Source: a virus
Strand: one strand, 5' to 3'
IMG/VR virus record: IMGVR_UViG_3300034418_008669
Coordinates: 1 to 48,171 of that record
DNA: 48,171 nucleotides
The notes below the pieces were generated by a model. It saw only the letters and a program-made list of their open reading frames with translations, was not told the origin of the DNA and did not search any database. Made by a program: the position numbers and the translations under genes. Within the stretch, counting starts at the first letter, position 1; the number at the start of each line of letters is the position of its first letter. This document shows, piece after piece, positions 8,681 through 14,824 of the stretch.

Positions 8681-9619
8681 ATGAATAAGAGTATTAAAAA
8701 CTCAAGTTGGAATACCAACAGTGAAAGTTTACAACAAAAAATCTGGTATAAAATAGATGAAATTCTTAAAGTTGTAAGAGAAGAAAAGACAGCTACATCT
8801 TTAGAAGAAGTAATTAGTCCTATTGAAGACCCTTTAAGAAAAGATAACAAAGCTTTATCAACTAGGCCTACTTCATTTGACCATGAGGTAGCCATAGGTA
8901 AAAGATCAGGTGTCACTACTTGGAATAAATGGGGATACAACTCAGATATAGATACAGCAGCAGAAGAAGTTATTGCTTCCTTTGGTGGCACTTATACTCC
9001 CCCTACAACTCCTACTACCTTAATTATAACTTCTTCTAGTGGTAATGACACTAGTTTAGCAGGAGGTGGTACTGGGGCAAGAAGTATACAGATAACAGGT
9101 ATAGACGAAAATAGAAATACTAAAACACAGACTATACTTTTAGAAGGTACATCTTCTATAGTAACTACAACTACTTGGTTAGGAATAAATAGAGTAGAAG
9201 TAGTATCATCAGGTTCTGGACAGGTTAATGAAGGAAACATAGTTATTCTAGCTACTTTAGGAGGAACTGCATTAGCACAAATACCTGCAGGAGTAGGTGT
9301 TACTCAACAAGGTATTTTTCATGTACCTGCTAATCATACTTTTGTAGCATCTTGGTTGGTTATAAATGCTTCTAGAGCAACTGGACAAGGTTCTAGTCCT
9401 CTTGTTACTGTAAGAGGATATGTATTTAATCCTTCTACAAATACTAAATATCTTGTAGTAAGAAAAAACCTAGATACATCTGTTGCAATTAATGTTGAAT
9501 TAACTCCTGGCGAACCTTTTATTGTACCAGAGGGTAGTGTTCTTTATTTTACTGCAACAACTGATAAAAATGACACAGTAGTAGATATAAGATTTTCTGG
9601 AAAGTTACAAGTTAACTAA
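8681..9619 (+). CDS. Probable fibre or receptor-associated structural protein
   Basis: 312 residues. The N-terminal ~60 residues are helical and charged (LQQKIWYKIDEILKVVREE), resembling the coiled attachment segments of the 10345 and 10477 products. The central part is Thr/Ser/Gly-rich beta sequence. The C-terminal ~110 residues (GIFHVPANHTFVASWLVINASRATGQG ... PFIVPEGSVLYFTATT, runs shortened) read like a beta-sandwich found in phage tail proteins. It stops in a TAATG overlap with the following membrane protein. No enzymatic motif seen. Confidence 0.65.
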   Translation: MNKSIKNSSWNTNSESLQQKIWYKIDEILKVVREEKTATSLEEVISPIEDPLRKDNKALSTRPTSFDHEVAIGKRSGVTTWNKWGYNSDIDTAAEEVIASFGGTYTPPTTPTTLIITSSSGNDTSLAGGGTGARSIQITGIDENRNTKTQTILLEGTSSIVTTTTWLGINRVEVVSSGSGQVNEGNIVILATLGGTALAQIPAGVGVTQQGIFHVPANHTFVASWLVINASRATGQGSSPLVTVRGYVFNPSTNTKYLVVRKNLDTSVAINVELTPGEPFIVPEGSVLYFTATTDKNDTVVDIRFSGKLQVN

Positions 9620-9978
9620 TGAAAAAAGTTTTTGATTTTTTAAGCAAACATTATCACATTATACTATTCTTTGGAGTAGTATTTGTTTTGATGTATTTGG
9701 CAGATAAGATGACTGATACTTTAGATAGAAAAATCTTTGAAAAAGAACAGGAGATAAAAAGCTTAGAAAAACAAATAGAGGAATTAGAGTTACAGAATAG
9801 TATTTATTTAGACTCTATAAAAGTATTACAGTACTTAGAAGATTCCTTAATAGTTTATAAAGACGGAGTAATAGTTGAAAAGATAAAGATACAAACAGTA
9901 TATGAAAATAAAATTAGTGATATTAATAATTACACTATTGGTCAAATTGACAGTGTACTCACAGACAGATATAACTAA
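9619..9978 (+). CDS. Membrane-anchored coiled-coil protein, i-spanin-like
   Basis: 119 residues: a short N-terminus, one transmembrane helix at about residues 12-30 (HIILFFGVVFVLMYLADKM), then a long heptad-rich region (EKEQEIKSLEKQIEELELQ). This is the architecture of inner-membrane spanins (Rz type), which bridge to the outer membrane and complete lysis of Gram-negative hosts. Its 3' end overlaps the next gene by 77 nt in the +1 frame, an arrangement common for spanin pairs. Sequence alone cannot exclude a tail-fibre or anchoring role. Confidence 0.5.
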   Translation: MKKVFDFLSKHYHIILFFGVVFVLMYLADKMTDTLDRKIFEKEQEIKSLEKQIEELELQNSIYLDSIKVLQYLEDSLIVYKDGVIVEKIKIQTVYENKISDINNYTIGQIDSVLTDRYN

Positions 9979-10339
9979 CTATCCTAAAACTAAAGTTGTA
10001 AATGGTGACACTGTTACTCTTTTTCATATTAGCCAAACTAAAAAGATTATTAAAGAAGGTTATCAACTGGATTTTTTACAAGAAAAATCTACACTAGACT
10101 CTTTAATAATTTATAACCAAGAATTAAGAATAGGAGTTCTAAATAAGAAATTAGAAGTAATAAATTCTTATAATGATAATCTAAAAAGTCAAATAGTTTT
10201 AAAAGATGATATTATAGGAACTAAGGAAGAAATTATAATCTCTTATAGAAGAAAGGATAAATTTAATAAATTAAAAAATGGATTAATTATAGGAGGACTT
10301 TCAATAAGCATTCCTATTATCATTATTTTACTAAAATAA
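9902..10339 (+). CDS. Secreted/membrane coiled-coil protein, spanin-like partner
   Basis: 145 residues. An N-terminal hydrophobic signal (residues 2-20) ends in VYSQ, a typical Bacteroidota type I signal end; a coiled-coil-prone middle follows, then a C-terminal hydrophobic segment (LIIGGLSISIPIIIILL, residues ~127-144). A classical o-spanin or u-spanin would carry a lipobox cysteine, and none is present here. The 77-nt out-of-frame overlap with the preceding TM/coiled-coil gene still suggests a spanin-type pair. The domain order (export signal, periplasmic coil, C-terminal TM) is like a unimolecular spanin without the lipid anchor. Confidence 0.5.
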   Translation: MKIKLVILIITLLVKLTVYSQTDITNYPKTKVVNGDTVTLFHISQTKKIIKEGYQLDFLQEKSTLDSLIIYNQELRIGVLNKKLEVINSYNDNLKSQIVLKDDIIGTKEEIIISYRRKDKFNKLKNGLIIGGLSISIPIIIILLK

Positions 10340-10344
10340 ACTCA

Positions 10345-10467
10345 ATGGCAAAGAAAGTACAAGTAACTCCTACTATTGGAAAAGCTGGAGAAAAACAAGA
10401 AATAATTCTTCTTTATAAAATATTGGAGGAGCTTAAAAAATTAAACAAAGTATTATCTAGTAGTTAA
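10345..10467 (+). CDS. Mini-ORF (40 aa) resembling a fibre N-terminal attachment segment
   Basis: ATG at 10345, five bases after the preceding stop, and TAA at 10465-10467, nine bases before the next start. Its C-terminal half, QEIILLYKILEELKKLNK, aligns without gaps to QDIILLNKIKDELVELNK at the N-terminus of the next protein, with 12 of 18 positions identical. It is a lysine-rich amphipathic helix. It may be a remnant of a displaced fibre gene or a separately encoded attachment peptide. The conserved helix and tight spacing support it as genuine. Confidence 0.55.
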   Translation: MAKKVQVTPTIGKAGEKQEIILLYKILEELKKLNKVLSSS

Positions 10468-10476
10468 TATATACCT

Positions 10477-11163
10477 ATGGCAGATTATTCTACACATAAC
10501 CCCCAAGACATAATATTACTAAACAAAATTAAAGATGAACTAGTAGAATTAAATAAGTTAGCTCCTTCTTTATTAGACTCTGGAAGTGAACCTAAAGGTG
10601 CAATGCCTTTAAAAACTGGTCAAACTACAAGCTATGCTACTGGGGATGATGGTAATTTGAAAAGAGGGAGATTAGTAGATTATACTACATTGCCATATAA
10701 TAACGGATTTGGCACTACTGATAGATTTACTGATATATTAGGTGGTCAAACATTTACAAGTAATATAGTAATTGATTGGTCTACTTGGGATGGTGGCACA
10801 GATGTACTTGGATACATTTTAAGTAATAGGTCGGATATTGGCAATATTACTCAAGATTGGGCAACTTGGATGGCTGGGCAGCCTTACACAACTGATGGGT
10901 TTGGAGATTGGTATATTACAAATGCTCGTGAAATGTTAAGTATTTTTGATTATGGTGGGCAACACGGATTAGGAGATTATCCATTCTATCAAGGTTTTAC
11001 TGGTAGTGATTCTTTTTGGACATCAACAACTTACCACATGAATACTTTACACGGATTTTACAAAGACAGATATAGAACTAATTTATCAAGTGGGCAGAAA
11101 ATAACCGCCAGAAAAACTATATTTATTCGCCAGTTTACTTGGGATGGCGCATCACTAACATAA
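10477..11163 (+). CDS. DUF1566 / C-type-lectin-fold receptor-binding candidate
   Basis: 228 residues. Residues ~10-28 form the attachment helix shared with the mini-ORF upstream. From ~44 on it follows the DUF1566 (Lcl C-terminal) pattern: KTGQTTSYATGDDGNLKRG, RFTD, a Trp-rich centre (TWDGG, DWATWMAG), DWYITNAREMLSIFDY, FWTSTTYH, and a terminal ARKTIFIRQF. DUF1566 is related to the formylglycine-enzyme/C-type-lectin fold used by phage receptor-binding proteins. The 3' half uses CGT and CGC arginine codons where neighbouring genes use AGA almost exclusively, hinting at recent acquisition. No reverse transcriptase lies in the window, so there is no evidence that it is a DGR target. Confidence 0.7.
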   Translation: MADYSTHNPQDIILLNKIKDELVELNKLAPSLLDSGSEPKGAMPLKTGQTTSYATGDDGNLKRGRLVDYTTLPYNNGFGTTDRFTDILGGQTFTSNIVIDWSTWDGGTDVLGYILSNRSDIGNITQDWATWMAGQPYTTDGFGDWYITNAREMLSIFDYGGQHGLGDYPFYQGFTGSDSFWTSTTYHMNTLHGFYKDRYRTNLSSGQKITARKTIFIRQFTWDGASLT

Positions 11164-11172
11164 AATAAAAAT

Positions 11173-11403
11173 ATGGCAACTTATAAATTTGAACAATTCA
11201 AAGTAGAAATAACAAACCCAACAACAGAAGTAAAGTTGGTAAATGATAACATCATAGACAAGGTATGTTCAGTTGAAGTATTACTTACAACAGATAGTGC
11301 TAAATTTGGTGTAATACTAGATGGCTTTACTTATGTTGATACTTGGGAAGATGCAGATGTAATAAGCTGGGTAAATCTTGAGTTAGTAAAATACGAAGTA
11401 TAG
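11173..11403 (+). CDS. Small conserved-looking protein after the lectin-fold gene
   Basis: 76 residues, ending with TAG. Alternating beta pattern (YKFEQFKVEIT ... CSVEVLLTTDSAKFGVILDGFTYVDTWED), no cysteine cluster, no membrane segment. It is the last gene before a 161-bp non-coding gap with a terminator-like inverted repeat, so it closes the fibre operon. Similar small beta proteins sit near phage tail-tip genes, and a chaperone or tip-associated role is a guess. Confidence 0.6.
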   Translation: MATYKFEQFKVEITNPTTEVKLVNDNIIDKVCSVEVLLTTDSAKFGVILDGFTYVDTWEDADVISWVNLELVKYEV

Positions 11404-11474
11404 TAGATTATATTAAATACACTTAAAATAAAGACTAGATATTTAGAGATAATTTTATCATATAATGTTCTATA

Positions 11475-11532
11475 AAAAAAGAATTACTATAATATAAATA
11501 AAATTAGTTAAATATTATAATAGTTCTTTTTT
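11475..11532 (+). terminator. Long AT-rich inverted repeat, probable terminator (or operator)
   Basis: The 21-nt arm at 11475-11495 pairs with the arm at 11512-11532 at 19 of 21 positions by Watson-Crick rules, plus one U-G wobble and one C-A mismatch, around a 16-nt loop. The right arm ends in TTCTTTTTT and is followed by ATTTTG, giving a U-rich tail. It sits 71 bp after the last fibre gene. The right arm is also the upstream half of the 50-bp promoter-like element, so a dual role (terminator plus operator) is possible. Confidence 0.55.
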
Positions 11533-11557
11533 ATTTTGTACCTTTGGCTATTATATC
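11508..11557 (+). promoter_or_regulatory. 50-bp promoter-like element, copy 1
   Basis: This aligns gap-free with 19851-19900, 40 of 50 positions identical, with conserved blocks ATTATAATAG and TACCTTT-n3-TATTATATC. TACCTTTG at 11539-11546 fits the Bacteroidota -7 consensus TAnnTTTG; no clear -33 TTG is visible. It ends 7 nt before the ATG at 11565, so the transcript would have a very short leader. Confidence 0.65.
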
Positions 11558-11564
11558 TTAAAAT

Positions 11565-12770
11565 ATGAGTAAATTAAGTAAGAATAAACAAGCATTAATT
11601 GAATACCTCGTAGAGAATTCAGGAAAACCAGGTAAATACACCTGGACAGATTTAGCAGAAACCTTTGATGTAAAAGATACAAAAGGAAATTACTCAGGTG
11701 AAAATGCTAGACAACTCTGGAAGAACTACAGAAAAACAAGTAGAAAAAATATGCAAGAAGCAGAAAAAACAGAGTACAGTGACTACAAACAAATTGTAGA
11801 AGACTTAGACAAAGACAACCTGAAGGTTAAGAGTATCTGGACTAATGGAGACAGAGTAAACATTAGTGTAGTTCCAGATTACCAGAAAGAAGAAGAGGAT
11901 TTTTCCTCTGTATTGAAAGAAACTTTATTAGAGCACATTAAGAACTCTAAGACAAAGTTTAAAGCAGCTAAGAAGTCTTACCCTAGAAGTAAGATAGGAG
12001 TTGCAGTAACAGCAGACTACCACATAGGAGCTTATATAGAAGGTCTTATTAAAACTAAAGATTTTAGTGTAGAGGTAGTAACTGATTATCTAGACCAAGT
12101 AGCTGAGGATATTAATAGTTTTAGATACTCAGAAGTTCACTTAGTAATACTAGGTGACCTTATTGAGTCTTTTACTGGATTAAACCACATCAACTCTTGG
12201 AAAGGAATGCAATCAGGTATGTATGGTGGTAATGTAGTAATTATGGCCTATGAGATAATTAGAAAGTTTTTATCTCAAATTAATAACCTTAAAGAGGTTT
12301 ATATGGTTAGTGGTAACCACGACAGAGTTACCTCTAGTAACAAAGAAGATGTTGAAGGAGATGTATGTAAGTTATTAGCATACTTTCTAGAAGACAACTG
12401 TAAAGGAGTACAATTCTCTTTTAGTCCTATGGTGTTAACTAAAGTAATAGATAATATCTGTTACATTATGACACATGGACATTTAGGATTTAGCTCTAAA
12501 GATATGGGTAAGATTTTATTCCAGTATGGTAAACAAGGATATTTCAATGTTTTATTATCTGGACATTACCACACAAGAAGAAGTTCTCAAAATGTAGTGC
12601 ACACTCAAACTATTGGAGAAGATAATGCAGACTACAGAAGTATTATATGTCCTTCTTTATTTACTGGTAACTTTTACTCTGAATCAAATGGGTGGACTTC
12701 TACAGCAGGTTATCTAATCATAGAGAATAGATTTGATAAACCTTTAGTAGTGGATATACCACTATCTTAA
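11565..12770 (+). CDS. Calcineurin-like metallophosphoesterase with N-terminal helical/HTH-like segment
   Basis: 401 residues. The phosphoesterase motifs occur in order: D151-Y-H153, G-D198-L-I-E, G-N251-H252-D253-R, H304-G-H306 and G-H334-Y-H336, which together form the two-metal site of the calcineurin/Mre11-SbcD superfamily. Likely substrates are DNA ends or another phosphodiester. Residues ~5-60 (NKQALIEYLVENSG ... TWTDLAETF ... ENARQLWKNYRK) look like a winged-helix or HTH module, suggesting DNA targeting. First gene after the promoter-like element and ahead of the tail block. Nuclease activity cannot be told from phosphatase activity by motifs alone. Confidence 0.85.
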   Translation: MSKLSKNKQALIEYLVENSGKPGKYTWTDLAETFDVKDTKGNYSGENARQLWKNYRKTSRKNMQEAEKTEYSDYKQIVEDLDKDNLKVKSIWTNGDRVNISVVPDYQKEEEDFSSVLKETLLEHIKNSKTKFKAAKKSYPRSKIGVAVTADYHIGAYIEGLIKTKDFSVEVVTDYLDQVAEDINSFRYSEVHLVILGDLIESFTGLNHINSWKGMQSGMYGGNVVIMAYEIIRKFLSQINNLKEVYMVSGNHDRVTSSNKEDVEGDVCKLLAYFLEDNCKGVQFSFSPMVLTKVIDNICYIMTHGHLGFSSKDMGKILFQYGKQGYFNVLLSGHYHTRRSSQNVVHTQTIGEDNADYRSIICPSLFTGNFYSESNGWTSTAGYLIIENRFDKPLVVDIPLS

Positions 12771-12782
12771 TATTTTAAATTA

Positions 12783-12804
12783 ACCCCTCAGGGAACTGGG
12801 GGGT
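12783..12804 (+). promoter_or_regulatory. GC-rich hairpin with GNRA tetraloop in an AT-rich leader
   Basis: ACCCCTCAG (12783-12791) pairs fully with CTGGGGGGT (12796-12804; one T-G wobble) around the loop GGAA, a GNRA tetraloop. It stands 15 nt before the ATG at 12819 and has no T run after it, so a classic intrinsic terminator is unlikely. Possible roles are mRNA processing or stabilisation, or partial attenuation between the phosphoesterase and tail genes. Confidence 0.6.
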
Positions 12805-12818
12805 AAAATCTTATAAAG

Positions 12819-13511
12819 ATGACTATAAATGAACACATAGCACATATCCAAACTTTGTTTAACTCTGGACTTGCTTCAGATGATAAGAAGTTATCTGATA
12901 TGCACATTTACCATTTACTGAAACTAGTTAGATCTAGACTATTGTATGAGAAGCAGAATAAAATGTATAAAATATCTGACTTCTCATTTCAATATATACC
13001 TTGTCTTAAGTTAGAAGAAGGTTTTGTAAATGACTGTCCTTGTGTACCACAAGACTGTCCTGTATTAGTGTCTAAGCCACTTCCTAAGCTTCTAAACTGG
13101 AGAAATGGGTATATGCTTAAGGTAACTACTTTAGATGGTGTTACAATCCCTGAAATAAGCTTAGCTAAATATAAATACCAAAAGTACAGAAAGACTCAGC
13201 TTTCTAAGTATGGGTGGTTTATTCATGACGATAGATTAATTGTAGTAGGAGACTTGAGATTGTGTTTAGTATCTTTAAAAGGATTATTTGAAGACCCTAC
13301 TGAACTAGAGGGTATTAGTATATGTGATTCTGAGGGTAATGAAACTCCTGCTAAATGCTATGATGTAACTAGTGATGAGTTTCCAATAGATACAGAGCTA
13401 GTAGATACAATGTATAAACTAGTTACAGACCAGTTAGCTGCAACATATCAATTACCTCAAGATAATGAAAACAATGCAAAGTCTGTTGAAACAGTACAAG
13501 GGAAAGAATAA
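12819..13511 (+). CDS. crAss-like structural (ring-type) protein
   Basis: 230 residues. The sequence pattern (LSDMHIYHLLKLVRSRLLYEKQNK-type helix, a cysteine knuckle D72-C-P-C-V-P-Q-D-C80, YKYQKYRKTQ, WFIHDDRLIVVGDLR, GLFEDPTELE) matches from memory the structural protein that precedes the IHF-like gene in crAss-like phages (the gp77 position of p-crAssphage). These proteins are thought to form part of the portal/tail ring assembly. Four closely spaced residues of the knuckle could bind zinc. TAATG overlap with the next gene. Confidence 0.7.
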   Translation: MTINEHIAHIQTLFNSGLASDDKKLSDMHIYHLLKLVRSRLLYEKQNKMYKISDFSFQYIPCLKLEEGFVNDCPCVPQDCPVLVSKPLPKLLNWRNGYMLKVTTLDGVTIPEISLAKYKYQKYRKTQLSKYGWFIHDDRLIVVGDLRLCLVSLKGLFEDPTELEGISICDSEGNETPAKCYDVTSDEFPIDTELVDTMYKLVTDQLAATYQLPQDNENNAKSVETVQGKE

Positions 13512-13981
13512 TGGCAAAAAAGACTTATACATTAGTAGATATTTTTAAGAACTATGAAAGAGACCATTTATCTACTCACAAACATCATTTAGAAAAAGAT
13601 TTATTTTTAGATATAGCTAAAACATTTTTTAAAGAACTGAGTAAACTAATTATAGAAGAAGGATATGAATATGAGCTCCCTAGCAGAATGGGAAGAGTTT
13701 ATATTAAAAAGTTTAAACCTTCTAACCCTAAAAAGAATATAGACTTTAATTTAACTAGAGAGTTATATGGGGAATGGAATAAAAACAACCCTAATGATAA
13801 AAAGAAAGTATACCATAAAAACTTACATTCATCTGGATGGTCTAGTAGATGGTATTGGAATAAAAAATCCTGCGTAGTAACTAATAAGTCTTTTTACAGA
13901 TTTAAAGCTGTTAGAAGTAATACTAGGGCTACAAGCAGTGCAATTAAATACAAAAATACAATAGAGAATTATGCAAGTTGA
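13511..13981 (+). CDS. IHF-subunit-like virion protein (crAss-like gp76 family)
   Basis: 156 residues. Helical N-terminus, then IIEEGYEYELPSRMGRVYI (residues ~47-65), which corresponds to the helix-to-beta-arm transition of HU/IHF folds, and a basic C-terminal half (YHKNLHSSGWSSRWYWNKK ... YRFKAVRSNTRA, runs shortened) that is diagnostic for the crAss-like 'IHF subunit' family. In these phages the protein is part of the tail/portal block rather than a free nucleoid protein. It overlaps the next gene by 11 nt. Confidence 0.8.
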   Translation: MAKKTYTLVDIFKNYERDHLSTHKHHLEKDLFLDIAKTFFKELSKLIIEEGYEYELPSRMGRVYIKKFKPSNPKKNIDFNLTRELYGEWNKNNPNDKKKVYHKNLHSSGWSSRWYWNKKSCVVTNKSFYRFKAVRSNTRATSSAIKYKNTIENYAS

Positions 13982-14810
13982 TAAATGGATAGATTTAAAA
14001 GCAGTTATCCCTCAAGTACTAGATGTAATTGATGACAATATAGTAGATGAAGGTCTGATATATGAATTAGCTTACAGAGCATTAAAGAAGCTTCAGACAA
14101 ATGAGCAGTTAGTTCCTAAGGTTAAATTTTTAATGTTAGAGAACTATAAAGTTTGTCTACCTAAAGATTTAGTTAGACTGGATATGGTTATTCATAAAGA
14201 GTATGTAGACATTTCTCAGTCTACTACAGACCTAGAAGAATTTTACACAAGCTATAATAATATGCCTGGGTTACTAAACCCTGACAACTTAGCTACTCAT
14301 TTAGTTAATAGAAATTGGAAGGTAATGCTAAGACCTACTAATAAGTTTAGTTCTATTTATTTTTGTAATAAAGAATATGATTTAGACTATACTTGCAAAT
14401 ATGACTACACAGTAGTACCAGGAGATACATTGGTTAGTTCTTTAAAAGAAGGATTAATTGCAATAGCTTATATGGCAGACCCTACCTTAGATGGTGAATT
14501 TTTAATTCCAGATGATGAGGATGTAAAATCTGCTATTAAGTCTTATGTACTTATGAATATATGGGAGTCTAGGTTTAATATAATGGAAGCTGGTTCAGAC
14601 TCTAGATTTCAATACTATGCATCAGACTGGGCTATAAAGAAAGCAGTTGTAAAAGGCAAACTTAAAATGCCTACTTTAGAAGAAATGGAACAAATAATGT
14701 GGCATAGACTTAACCTTGCCCCAGCTACCCAGCAGATAGATACTTTCTATCAGTTTTTAGGAGTTCCTACTGGATGGGATTTAAATGGTAAAAGCCACCC
14801 TTCATACTAA
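13971..14810 (+). CDS. Tail tubular / tail accessory protein (P22 gp4-like, crAss-like gp75 family)
   Basis: 279 residues, mostly helical with a central beta region. An N-terminal helix pair (LIYELAYRALKKLQ), a conserved mid-section (NYKVCLPKDLVRLDMV) and a C-terminal helical part (KSYVLMNIWESRFN ... RFQYYASDWAIKKAV, runs shortened) fit the adaptor proteins that sit under the portal in podoviruses. Gene order (IHF-like, this protein, giant stabilization protein) is the crAss-like signature. It would form the dodecameric ring joining portal and tail. Confidence 0.75.
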   Translation: MQVDKWIDLKAVIPQVLDVIDDNIVDEGLIYELAYRALKKLQTNEQLVPKVKFLMLENYKVCLPKDLVRLDMVIHKEYVDISQSTTDLEEFYTSYNNMPGLLNPDNLATHLVNRNWKVMLRPTNKFSSIYFCNKEYDLDYTCKYDYTVVPGDTLVSSLKEGLIAIAYMADPTLDGEFLIPDDEDVKSAIKSYVLMNIWESRFNIMEAGSDSRFQYYASDWAIKKAVVKGKLKMPTLEEMEQIMWHRLNLAPATQQIDTFYQFLGVPTGWDLNGKSHPSY

Positions 14811-14824
14811 CAAATATAAAGTGA

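Larger units (their letters stand above)
11404..11564 (+). promoter_or_regulatory. Non-coding regulatory gap between fibre and tail operons
   Basis: 161 bp without a gene, very AT-rich. The left part (11404-11474) shows nothing recognisable. The right part contains the long inverted repeat (11475-11532) and, overlapping it, the 50-bp promoter-like element (11508-11557). The gap therefore probably ends transcription of the fibre genes and restarts it for the tail genes. Confidence 0.6.

Noticed and set aside
10477-11403. Diversity-generating retroelement with the DUF1566 gene as target
   Set aside because: No reverse transcriptase and no template-repeat copy of the gene's 3' end seen in the window.
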